Positions 21,166 to 28,283 of a stretch of DNA of 36,965 bases are shown here, one piece after another. The stretch lies in assembly GCA_019637225.1 (NCBI GenBank), contig JAHBWC010000080.1:1-36965 (forward strand). The letters are read 5' to 3'. The stretch comes from Labilithrix sp. (GTDB lineage: Bacteria; Myxococcota_A; Polyangia; Polyangiales; Polyangiaceae). The first letter of the stretch is position 1. Each line of letters begins with the position of its first letter. Under the pieces are notes generated by a model, which was not told the origin of the DNA, searched no databases, and worked only from the letters and a program-made list of their open reading frames with translations. Position numbers and translations under genes: made by a program.

Positions 21166-22268
21166 AGCCGGCGATCGCTCCGCGACCGGCGCGCGCTCTC
21201 CGCGTCCTCGTCGTCGACGGCGCCTCCGGCGCGATGCGCGTCGTCTCGGGCGGCGAGAGCGCGACGCTGTTCGAGCCGAAGGACCTCGTCGTCGTGAACG
21301 ACGCCGCGACGCTCCCGGCGTCGCTCGCGGGGCGAACCGCGCGCGGCGAGGAGCTCGAGCTTCGCCTGCTCGGGGAGACGGGCGACCGTCGCTGGACGGC
21401 CGCGCTCTTCGGGAGCGGCGACTGGCGGACCCCCACGGAGAAGAGGCCGGCGCCGCCGCGCGTGGTCGAGGGAGACCTCCTCGTCCTCGGCGGCGCGCTG
21501 CGCGCGCGCGTCCTCGGCTTCTGTCTCGAGTCGGCGCGGCTCATCGAGCTCGCCTTCGAGCTCGTCGATCGATCCGACGCGCCGCTCGCGGACGTGTGGG
21601 CTGAGCTCTACCGCGCCGGCAGGGCCGTGCAGTACGCGCACGTCCCCGAGCCGCTCGCGCTCTGGGATGTCCAGAACGTGTACGCCGGTCGGCCCTGGGC
21701 GGTGGAGATGCCGTCGGCCGGTCGGGTGCTCGGGGCCGAGGCGCTGCTCGCGCTCCACCGCCGCGGCGTCGCGATCGCTCGGGTGACGCACGCGGCCGGG
21801 CTCTCGTCGATCGGCGACGCGGCCCTCGACGCGCTCCTCCCGCTGCCGGAGCGCTACGAGGTGAGCGAGGAGACGTGGGAGGCGATCGCGCGGACGCGAA
21901 AGGCGAACGGGCGCGTCGTCGCGATCGGCACGAGCGTCACGCGCGCGCTCGAGGGCGGCGCGCGCGCGGGGACGCGCGTCGGGGTGACCGATCTGCGGAT
22001 CGGCCGTGGGACGCGCCGTGCCGTCGTCGACGCGGTGCTCTCCGGCGTGCACGAGGCGGACACGAGCCACTACGCGCTCCTCGGCGCGTTCGCGAGCGAG
22101 GAGCTCCTCTCCCGCGCGCTCGCGCGAGCGGAGGAAGAGGGCCTCCTCGGTCACGAGATGGGGGATGCCTGCCTCGTCTGGGGAGAACCTCGGGAGAACC
22201 TGCCTGAAGGTCGTGGGCGAGCGCCCCGCGACGCGTCCCGTCGCATGGATCGATCGCGCGCGACGTGA
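21162..22268 (+). CDS. QueA-fold protein with diverged active-site motifs
   Basis: This is a 368-residue protein related to S-adenosylmethionine:tRNA ribosyltransferase-isomerase (QueA), which makes epoxyqueuosine in tRNA. The whole length can be aligned by eye: DLVVVNDAATLPASL (QueA LLVFNNTRVIPARL), DVQNVYAGRPWAVEMPSAGRVL (QueA [21 protein letters not shown]), RVVAIGTSVTRALE (QueA RVIAVGTTSVRSLE) and VTDLRIGRGTRRAVVDAVLSGVHEADTSHYALLGAF (QueA ...FHLPESTLIMLVSAF). The most conserved QueA motifs ([24 protein letters not shown] and FFSYGDAM) are all changed, so it may not act in queuosine synthesis. It overlaps the upstream SDR gene by 4 bp. The last 20 or so residues are basic and may be extra. 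The function is open. Confidence 0.78.
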   Translation: MKPAIAPRPARALRVLVVDGASGAMRVVSGGESATLFEPKDLVVVNDAATLPASLAGRTARGEELELRLLGETGDRRWTAALFGSGDWRTPTEKRPAPPRVVEGDLLVLGGALRARVLGFCLESARLIELAFELVDRSDAPLADVWAELYRAGRAVQYAHVPEPLALWDVQNVYAGRPWAVEMPSAGRVLGAEALLALHRRGVAIARVTHAAGLSSIGDAALDALLPLPERYEVSEETWEAIARTRKANGRVVAIGTSVTRALEGGARAGTRVGVTDLRIGRGTRRAVVDAVLSGVHEADTSHYALLGAFASEELLSRALARAEEEGLLGHEMGDACLVWGEPRENLPEGRGRAPRDASRRMDRSRAT

Positions 22269-22271
22269 TGC

Positions 22272-22277
22272 TAGAGT
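22272..22277 (+). promoter_or_regulatory. TGC-TAGAGT extended -10 before the nuclease gene
   Basis: TAGAGT, preceded by TGC, ends 10 nt before the TTG start at 22288. It lies in the 19-bp gap after the QueA-like gene and suggests separate, almost leaderless transcription of the nuclease pair. Confidence 0.4.
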
Positions 22278-22287
22278 GCCGTGGGTC

Positions 22288-23547
22288 TTGAAGATCGTCC
22301 ACGCGGCCGACCTCCACATCGACAGCCCTCTCCGCGGCCTCGATCGCTACGAAGGCGCGCCGGCCGCGCGCCTCCGCGGCGCGACGCGGCGTGCGCTCGA
22401 GAACCTGGTCACGCTCTGCATCGAGGAGCGCGCCGACGTGTTGCTGCTCGCGGGCGACGTCTTCGACGGGACGTGGAAGGACTACTCGACCGGCCTCTTC
22501 TTCGCCTCCGAGATGGCGCGTCTGCGCGAAGCGAAGGTGCCGGTGGTGATCGTCCGCGGCAATCACGACGCCGCGAGCTCGGTCGTCAAGGCGCTGCGCT
22601 TGCCCGAGAACGTCCACGAGCTCTCGTCGCGGAAGGCCGAGACCTACGAGCTCCGCGACGCGGGGATCGCGGTGCACGGCCAGAGCTTCTCCCAGCGCGT
22701 CACCACCGAGGACCTCGCGGCGCGGTACCCCGACCGCGTGCCTGGGCTCTTCAACATCGGCCTCCTCCACACGAGCATCGACGGCCGCGAGGGGCACGAG
22801 CCGTACGCGCCGACGTCGATCGAGACGATGCGTTCGAAGGGCTACGACTACTGGGCGCTCGGCCACGTCCACGCCCGCGAGATCGTCTCGAGCGATCCGT
22901 ACATCGTCTATCCGGGGAACCTCCAGGGCCGCCACGCCAGGGAGACCGGGCCGAAGGGCGCGAGCGTCCTCACGGTCGAGGGCAACGTGGTCGAGCGCGT
23001 CGAGCACCGCGCGCTCGACGTCGTGCGCTGGGAGATCGTCACGGTGGACGCCGGGCCCGCCGCCGACGCGCTCGAGGTCGTCGACCTCGTCCGCTCCGCG
23101 CTCGAGACCCGCGCGGCCGAGGCCGACGGCCGCGTGCTCGCGGCGCGCGTCGTCGTCGAGGGGAGCACGCGCGCGAACGGCGCGATCCGGCGCGACGTCG
23201 ATCGCTTCACGAGCGAGCTGCGCGCCGCGGCGACCGACGGGCTCGGCGAGGCGGCGTGGCTCGAGAAGGTCGTCGTGCGGACGCGCGCGACCGTCGATCT
23301 CGAGCGCCTTCGCGACGAGGCGAGCGCGGTCGGGCACCTCGCGCGCCGCCTCGCGTCGATCAAGGACGATCCGAAGGAGCTCGCGGATCTCGCGACGGTG
23401 CTCGCCGAGCTCGACAGGAAGCTGCCGGCCGAGCTCCGCGAGGGCGACGGCGCGATCCGCCTCGGCGATCCCGCGACGGTGCGCGCGATGCTCGACGACG
23501 TGGAGCAGATCCTCCTGCCGCGCCTCCTCGAAGGCGGGGAGGCGTAG
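22288..23547 (+). CDS. SbcD/YhaO-type DNA repair exonuclease
   Basis: This is a 419-residue Mre11-family metallophosphoesterase. Its manganese-binding motifs are in order: ADLH (Asp8, His10), GDVFD (Asp57), GNHD (Asn92, His93, Asp94), LLHTS and GHVH (His193, His195). The C-terminal 170 residues are helical and probably form the ATPase-binding region. With its partner it should cut DNA ends and hairpins during repair. It resembles the Bacillus YhaO branch more than E. coli SbcD. The start is inferred as TTG 22288, which gives MKIVHAADLH, the normal first strand. GTG 22276 overlaps the -10 hexamer. The ATPase gene starts 3 bp after its stop. Confidence 0.88.
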   Translation: MKIVHAADLHIDSPLRGLDRYEGAPAARLRGATRRALENLVTLCIEERADVLLLAGDVFDGTWKDYSTGLFFASEMARLREAKVPVVIVRGNHDAASSVVKALRLPENVHELSSRKAETYELRDAGIAVHGQSFSQRVTTEDLAARYPDRVPGLFNIGLLHTSIDGREGHEPYAPTSIETMRSKGYDYWALGHVHAREIVSSDPYIVYPGNLQGRHARETGPKGASVLTVEGNVVERVEHRALDVVRWEIVTVDAGPAADALEVVDLVRSALETRAAEADGRVLAARVVVEGSTRANGAIRRDVDRFTSELRAAATDGLGEAAWLEKVVVRTRATVDLERLRDEASAVGHLARRLASIKDDPKELADLATVLAELDRKLPAELREGDGAIRLGDPATVRAMLDDVEQILLPRLLEGGEA

Positions 23548-23550
23548 CGC

Positions 23551-26500
23551 GTGCGGCTCTCCACGCTCGAGCTCCTCGCCTACGGTCCCTTCCGCGGCCT
23601 CACGCTCGATTTCTCGACGCCGGGCGTCCACGTCGTCCTCGGGCGCAACGAGGCGGGCAAGAGCACGACGCTCCGCGCGATCACCGGGCTCCTCTACGGC
23701 ATCGACGCCAAGACGCCCGACGCGCACGTCCACCGCTTCGGCGATCTCCGCATCGGCGGCGTCCTCGAGGACGCCGCGGGCCAGCGCGTCCGCGTGATCC
23801 GGCGCAAGGGCAACGTGAACACGCTCCTCGACGAGCGTGAGCAGCCCCTCGACGAGGGCCTGATGACGAAGCTCCTCGGCGGCGTGTCGAAGGAGACGTT
23901 CGCGCACGCGTTCGGGCTCGATCACGCGACGCTCGAGGCGGGCGCGAAGGCGCTGCTCGAAGGGCGCGGCGACCTCGGCGAGAGCCTCTTCGACGCGAGC
24001 GTGGGCGGCGGCGGCGAGGTCCAGCGCTTGCTCGCCGAGCTCACCGCCGAGGCCGACCGGCTCTACAAGCCGCGTGGCTCGGCGCTGCCGCTGAACGAGG
24101 CGCTCAAGTCGTTCGCCGAGGCGCAGCGGACAATCCGTGAGAAGGAGAGCCGACCGGAGGCGTTCCTCGAGCAGGAGCGCGGGCTCACCGAAGAGATCGG
24201 CGCGCGCGAGGCGCGTCTGAAGGAGAGGTCGGAGCTCTTCGACCGACGCGCGCGGCTCGAGCGCGCGAGGCGGCGCCTCCCGCTCGAGCGCCGCCGGCAG
24301 CGCGCCGTCGAGCGTCGCGCGGAGCTGGGGCCGCTCGCCCACGACCACGGCGCGCGCGTCGCCGCCCTCGAGGAGCGCTTCGCCGCGTACAAGCACGCGA
24401 TCGAGCAGCGTCGCGCGCACCTCGCCGAGGCGGAGCGCCTCGCCGACCGCGTGGCCGAGGCCGCGCGTCGAGCCGGGATCGACGCGGGCGCGAGCGCCGA
24501 GCCGCTCCGCCTCGACGCGCGCAGGGAGGAGCGCGTCCACGGCCTCCTCCGCGAGCGAACGAGGCTCGTCGGCGCCATCGACTCGGCGCGGGTGGAGATC
24601 GCGAAGCAAGAGCGCGAGCTCGCGCGGCTCCGCGCGCTCGCGGGCGAGCCTCGTCGGACGGACGGCGGAGCGGTGAGCCTCGCGAGCGCCGCCGAGAGCG
24701 AGGCCGCCGGCACAGAAGCGCTGCTCGGCGCGCTCGAGCGCGCGCGCAGCCTCGGCGACGCCGAGTCGCGCCTCGCGGCGCGCCGGGCTCAGCTCGAGCG
24801 AAAGCGAAAGGACCTCGAGGCCAAGGCGCGCGCGGGCGGGCTCTGGGACGGCTCGCTCGAGGCCTTCGTCGCGCTGCGCGTGCCTGCCGTCGCCAGCGTC
24901 GAGCGCCTCGAGGCGCGCGTGGAGGCGGCGGCGCGCGCGGTCGCGCGGCTCGGCGAGCGAGGCGCCGATCTCGAGAAGGAGGCCGCGACGATCGAGCGGC
25001 AGATCGCCGGGCAGTCGGGCGACTTCGCGCCGCCCGACGTCGCCGCGCTCGTCCAGGCGCGGACCGCGCGCGACGACGCCTGGCGCTCGCTCCGCGACGC
25101 GTCCGAGGCGGCGCGGCGTCCGGCGGAGGTCGAGATGGAGCGCCTGCTCCGCGAGGCGGACTCGGTCGCCGACCGGATGATCCGCGAGGCGGACCGCGTG
25201 ACGACGCTCGCGCGCCTGCGCTCCGAGGCCGAGACGAACGCCCGTCAGGTGGAGCGTCTCGCGGCCGAGAGGGCGGCGGCGGTGGCCGAGCGCGCGGCGC
25301 TCGACGGCGAGCTCGGCGCTCTGTTCGCGGAGGCGAACGTCGTCCCGCCGCACCCCGCGGCCTTCGCGGAGATGCGCGATTGGATCGACCGTCACGCGCA
25401 GATCGGCGATTCGTTCGCCACGCTCCGCGAGGCCGAGAGCGAGGCCGCCGACGAAGAAGAGAAGGTCGACGCCGCCCGCCGCGATCTCGCCGCCGCGCTC
25501 GAGGGGGCGGGCGAGGGCGCGCCGTCGCGGCTCGGCGAGCTGATCGCGCTCGGCGGCCGCCGGCTCGCTGCGCGCGAGGCGGCGCGTCGCGAGGTCGAAG
25601 AAGCCGCGCGTGGCGTCGTGAAGGTCCGCGCCGATCTCGACGAGCGCGTGGCCGCACGCGAGCGCGACGAGGCGGCGCTGGCGGAGGTCTCCGCGAAGCT
25701 CGCCCCACTGGTCGCGCCGCTCGGCGTGCCGGCCGACGCCTCGGCCGAGGAGGTGAACCGCTCGATCGAGGCGCTGCGCGAGCTCTTCGCCGTCGCCGAC
25801 AAGCGTGCGGACGCCGAGTCGCGCGCGCGCGGGCTCGACGCGGAGGCGCGCGAGTTCGAGGCGGACCTTGCGCGCGTCGTCGGCGAGCTTCTGCCCGACG
25901 TCGTGGAGCAAGGCCCGCGCGAGGCGGCGCAGACGCTCTTCGCTCGCAACGCCGAAGCGCGCGACGTCGCGCGCGAGCTCGAACGCGTGGCGCGGGAGCT
26001 CGAGGCGGAGGGCGACGTCTCGCTCGACTCGCTCGACGAGGCGGAGCGTCTCCTCGTCACCGATCCTGACGCGGCCGCGCGCGCTCACGACGAGCTGACC
26101 GATCGGATCGACGAGGCCGACCGCGACGTCACGCGCCTCACCGAGCGCATCGGCGGCATCCGCAGGGGCCTCGAGGAGATGCGCGGCGAGTCGCACGCCG
26201 CCGAGGCGGCCGCGACGGCGCAGCAGCGGCTGGCTCGCGTCCGCGAGACCGCGGAGCGCTGGTGCCGCGTGAAGCTCGCCGCGGTGCTCCTGTCGCGCGA
26301 GATCGAGCGCTACCGGGAGGAGAACCAGGGCCCGCTCCTCACGGCGTCGTCGTCGCTTTTCGCGCGGCTGACGCTCGGCTCGTTCTCCGGGATCAAGGCA
26401 GGCTTCGACGACAAGGATCGGCCGTGCCTTCGCTGCGTCCGCGCCGACGGCGCCACGGAGGTCGACGTTTCGGGCCTGAGCGACGGCACGCGCGACCAGC

Positions 26501-26784
26501 TCTACCTGAGCCTCCGCCTCGCCAGCCTCCTCCGCCGCGCCGACGTGGCCGAGCCGATGCCGCTCGTGCTCGACGACGTCCTCATCCAGCTCGACGATCA
26601 GCGGGCCTCGGCGGCGCTCGGCGTGCTCGCGGAGGTGTCGCGGAAGATGCAGGTCCTGTTCTTCACGCACCACGCGCGGCTGGTCGAGCTCGCGCGCGCG
26701 TCGGTCCCCGCGAGCGCCCTCGCCGTCCACGAGCTCGTCAGCGGTCCGTACGCCACCGAGGCGAGCGCCTCGGCGCCCGGCTGA
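23551..26784 (+). CDS. SbcC/YhaN-type AAA ATPase with long coiled coils
   Basis: This is a 1077-residue SMC/Rad50-like ATPase. It has Walker A GRNEAGKST (31-39), two long coiled-coil arms rich in Glu, Arg, Ala and Leu (about 190-950), the signature SGLSDGTRDQLYLSLRLA and Walker B PLVLDDVLIQLDD (Asp1008-Asp1009), then FFTHHARLVELA. The signature sequence is typical of the YhaN subfamily. The Rad50 zinc hook (CxxC at the arm tip) is absent; the only CxxC, PCLRC, lies beside the signature motif. Together with the upstream nuclease it forms an end-processing repair complex. The GTG at 23551 follows GGGGAGG and lies 3 bp from the preceding stop, so the genes are cotranscribed and coupled. Confidence 0.9.
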   Translation: MRLSTLELLAYGPFRGLTLDFSTPGVHVVLGRNEAGKSTTLRAITGLLYGIDAKTPDAHVHRFGDLRIGGVLEDAAGQRVRVIRRKGNVNTLLDEREQPLDEGLMTKLLGGVSKETFAHAFGLDHATLEAGAKALLEGRGDLGESLFDASVGGGGEVQRLLAELTAEADRLYKPRGSALPLNEALKSFAEAQRTIREKESRPEAFLEQERGLTEEIGAREARLKERSELFDRRARLERARRRLPLERRRQRAVERRAELGPLAHDHGARVAALEERFAAYKHAIEQRRAHLAEAERLADRVAEAARRAGIDAGASAEPLRLDARREERVHGLLRERTRLVGAIDSARVEIAKQERELARLRALAGEPRRTDGGAVSLASAAESEAAGTEALLGALERARSLGDAESRLAARRAQLERKRKDLEAKARAGGLWDGSLEAFVALRVPAVASVERLEARVEAAARAVARLGERGADLEKEAATIERQIAGQSGDFAPPDVAALVQARTARDDAWRSLRDASEAARRPAEVEMERLLREADSVADRMIREADRVTTLARLRSEAETNARQVERLAAERAAAVAERAALDGELGALFAEANVVPPHPAAFAEMRDWIDRHAQIGDSFATLREAESEAADEEEKVDAARRDLAAALEGAGEGAPSRLGELIALGGRRLAAREAARREVEEAARGVVKVRADLDERVAARERDEAALAEVSAKLAPLVAPLGVPADASAEEVNRSIEALRELFAVADKRADAESRARGLDAEAREFEADLARVVGELLPDVVEQGPREAAQTLFARNAEARDVARELERVARELEAEGDVSLDSLDEAERLLVTDPDAAARAHDELTDRIDEADRDVTRLTERIGGIRRGLEEMRGESHAAEAAATAQQRLARVRETAERWCRVKLAAVLLSREIERYREENQGPLLTASSSLFARLTLGSFSGIKAGFDDKDRPCLRCVRADGATEVDVSGLSDGTRDQLYLSLRLASLLRRADVAEPMPLVLDDVLIQLDDQRASAALGVLAEVSRKMQVLFFTHHARLVELARASVPASALAVHELVSGPYATEASASAPG

Positions 26785-26812
26785 CGCACGCGCACGACCG
26801 CACGCGTCGCGC

Positions 26813-26818
26813 TATCGT
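26813..26818 (+). promoter_or_regulatory. TATCGT -10 hexamer before the DsbA-like gene
   Basis: GCGCTATCGT ends 9 nt before ATG 26828 without a ribosome binding site between. The GTG at 26819 directly touches the hexamer and is unlikely to be the start. Confidence 0.45.
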
Positions 26819-26827
26819 GTGCGCGTC

Positions 26828-27412
26828 ATGCGCGTCCGGGTCCTGGTCCTCGCTCTCGTCGTCGCCGTCGTCGTCGCGTGCGGCGGTCCCCCCAGCGTGA
26901 TCCGCGACGAGATGGCGACGACCGCAGAGGTGAAGGCGGGCGCCGCGACCATCGTCGTCTTCACCGACTTCCAGTGCCCGTTCTGTCGCAAGGCTCACGC
27001 GGCGCTCGCGCCCATCGTCGAGGCGCGTCGCGATCGCGTCCGGGTCGTCCTTCGCCACGTCCCGCTGCCGAGACACCCCGACGCGCGCACCGCCGCGCGC
27101 GCCGCGGTGTGCGTCGAGACGCTCACGCGTCCGCTCCTCGACGACTACGTGCACGCGCTCTTCGAGGCGCAGGATCTCTCCGAGGCCGCGTGCGAGGAGC
27201 TCGCCGTCGAACGCGGCGTCGATCGCGATCGCTTCCAGCGGTGCCTCGCCGACGCGGCGACCGACGCGCGCGTCGAGCGAGACCTCGCCGCGTTCGACGC
27301 GGTTGGCGGCGATGGGGTGCCTCTGCTGTACGTGGGCCGCACGCGGCTCGAAGGCGCTCCGTCGCGGAGCCGTCTCGAAGCCGCGGTCGACGACGCGATC
27401 GCTGGAAAATAG
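26828..27412 (+). CDS. DsbA-like thioredoxin-fold lipoprotein
   Basis: This is a 194-residue exported protein. The signal peptide ends in the lipobox VVAC (Cys18), so it is lipid-anchored in the envelope. The thioredoxin-fold domain starts with TIVVFTDFQCPFCRKAH, with redox Cys50 and Cys53 (CPFC), a helical insertion (about 90-150) and the cis-Pro block GVPLLYVG. Extra Cys residues occur at AAVCVE, AACEEL and RCLAD. The family (DsbA/DsbG-like, Thioredoxin_4) forms or isomerises disulfides in exported proteins. Many neighbours are Cys-bearing lipoproteins that could be clients (inference). ATG 26828 is supported by the hexamer TATCGT upstream. Confidence 0.86.
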   Translation: MRVRVLVLALVVAVVVACGGPPSVIRDEMATTAEVKAGAATIVVFTDFQCPFCRKAHAALAPIVEARRDRVRVVLRHVPLPRHPDARTAARAAVCVETLTRPLLDDYVHALFEAQDLSEAACEELAVERGVDRDRFQRCLADAATDARVERDLAAFDAVGGDGVPLLYVGRTRLEGAPSRSRLEAAVDDAIAGK

Positions 27413-27418
27413 GCATTT

Positions 27419-27432
27419 CGACGCGCGCGTCG
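27419..27432. terminator. 14-bp palindrome after the DsbA-like gene
   Basis: CGACGCGCGCGTCG is a perfect palindrome 7 bp past the stop codon. It could form a hairpin, though with a very tight loop, and there is no T-tract. It might instead be a protein-binding site. Confidence 0.3.
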
Positions 27433-27537
27433 CCCGTCCTCTCCCTCGAGGAGCCGGCGTCGTCGAAGGTGGTAGATGAACGAGTCGCGTTCGCGTCTCG
27501 AGGTGGAACCAGTCCGAGCACAGCGGAATGCTCGCGC

Positions 27538-27543
27538 TAGGCT
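27538..27543 (+). promoter_or_regulatory. TAGGCT -10 hexamer before the low-complexity-linker lipoprotein
   Basis: GCGCTAGGCT ends 8 nt before ATG 27552. The spacer GGCCGGCC has no Shine-Dalgarno character, so the transcript is predicted to be leaderless. Confidence 0.5.
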
Positions 27544-27551
27544 GGCCGGCC

Positions 27552-28283
27552 ATGAAGAGCTACGTCGCCGCTCTCCTCGTCCTCGCTCCCCTCGCCGGAC
27601 TCGGCACCCTCGTCGGCTGCGCCGAAGGCACGGACGCCGATCCGTCCGAGGCCTACCTCGCGGCAAGCCCGGTCGAGGCCGGCGCGGCCGAGGAGGAGGA
27701 CGAGAGCGTGAAGCTCCCCGCTCCGTCGAACCCCCCGGCCCCCGGCGACGACGACGACGACGACGCGGACGCGGACGCCGGCAAGACCGGCACCGACGCC
27801 GGGACCGACAGCGGAACGCCGCCTCCGCCCCCGCCGCCTCCGCCCCCGACGGGCGGCTCGTGCGCGTCGCCCAACGTCTGCGCCGCCGCCACCCACCTCG
27901 GCTCGGTGAGCGGCGACACCGGCGCGGACGTGAAGAGCGCGCAGGGCCACACCTCGCAGTGGTTCACGGTCCGCGTGACGGAGAACGACAGCGGGCTCGC
28001 CGGCGTCCAGCTCTGGATGACCGCGTCGCTCACGTCGCCTCCGGGCACGAACTACGACCTCTACGTCTACGTCCCGGCGACCGACACGCTCGAGTGCAGC
28101 GCCGTCTCGTACCAGTCGACGAGCTCGAGCGCGACAGACTCCGTGACCGCGAAGTTCGGCGAGAGCGGCCTCTTCTCCAACGGCTCGGACGACGATCGGA
28201 CCGTCACGGTGGAAGTCCGCCACGTCTCTGGTACGTGTGACTCCGCCAACAAGTGGACGCTCAACCTCTACGGAAACAAGTAG
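27552..28283 (+). CDS. Lipoprotein with acidic and polyproline linker, PPC-like domain
   Basis: This is a 243-residue lipoprotein with lipobox LVGC (Cys23). Residues about 35-100 form a long linker: an acidic part (EEEDES), a run of six Asp with further Asp/Ala repeats, and ten consecutive Pro. The C-terminal 140 residues (SCASPNVCAAATHLGSVSGD...WFTVRVTEND...YDLYVYVPATDTL) look like a beta-sandwich of the bacterial pre-peptidase C-terminal (PPC) type, which occurs in many secreted proteins. Four Cys residues may form disulfides. It is probably surface-exposed on a long stalk; the partner is unknown. ATG 27552 is chosen because it starts the signal peptide and follows TAGGCT by 8 nt. Confidence 0.82.
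   Translation: MKSYVAALLVLAPLAGLGTLVGCAEGTDADPSEAYLAASPVEAGAAEEEDESVKLPAPSNPPAPGDDDDDDADADAGKTGTDAGTDSGTPPPPPPPPPPTGGSCASPNVCAAATHLGSVSGDTGADVKSAQGHTSQWFTVRVTENDSGLAGVQLWMTASLTSPPGTNYDLYVYVPATDTLECSAVSYQSTSSSATDSVTAKFGESGLFSNGSDDDRTVTVEVRHVSGTCDSANKWTLNLYGNK
27818..27847 (+). repeat. 15-bp perfect tandem duplication encoding polyproline
   Basis: The unit GCCGCCTCCGCCCCC occurs twice in a row inside the lipoprotein gene, making most of the ten-Pro run. Because 15 is a multiple of three, copy changes would keep the frame and only alter linker length. Confidence 0.75.

Noticed and set aside
21937..26730. 1597-codon minus-strand open frame
   Set aside because: Shadow of the nuclease/ATPase pair; composition is repetitive Arg/Leu/Glu/Ala and it spans several real genes.
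26880..27060. Possible transferred segment around the DsbA-like gene
   Set aside because: Base composition and codon bias are the same as in neighbouring genes; no repeats or mobile genes nearby.
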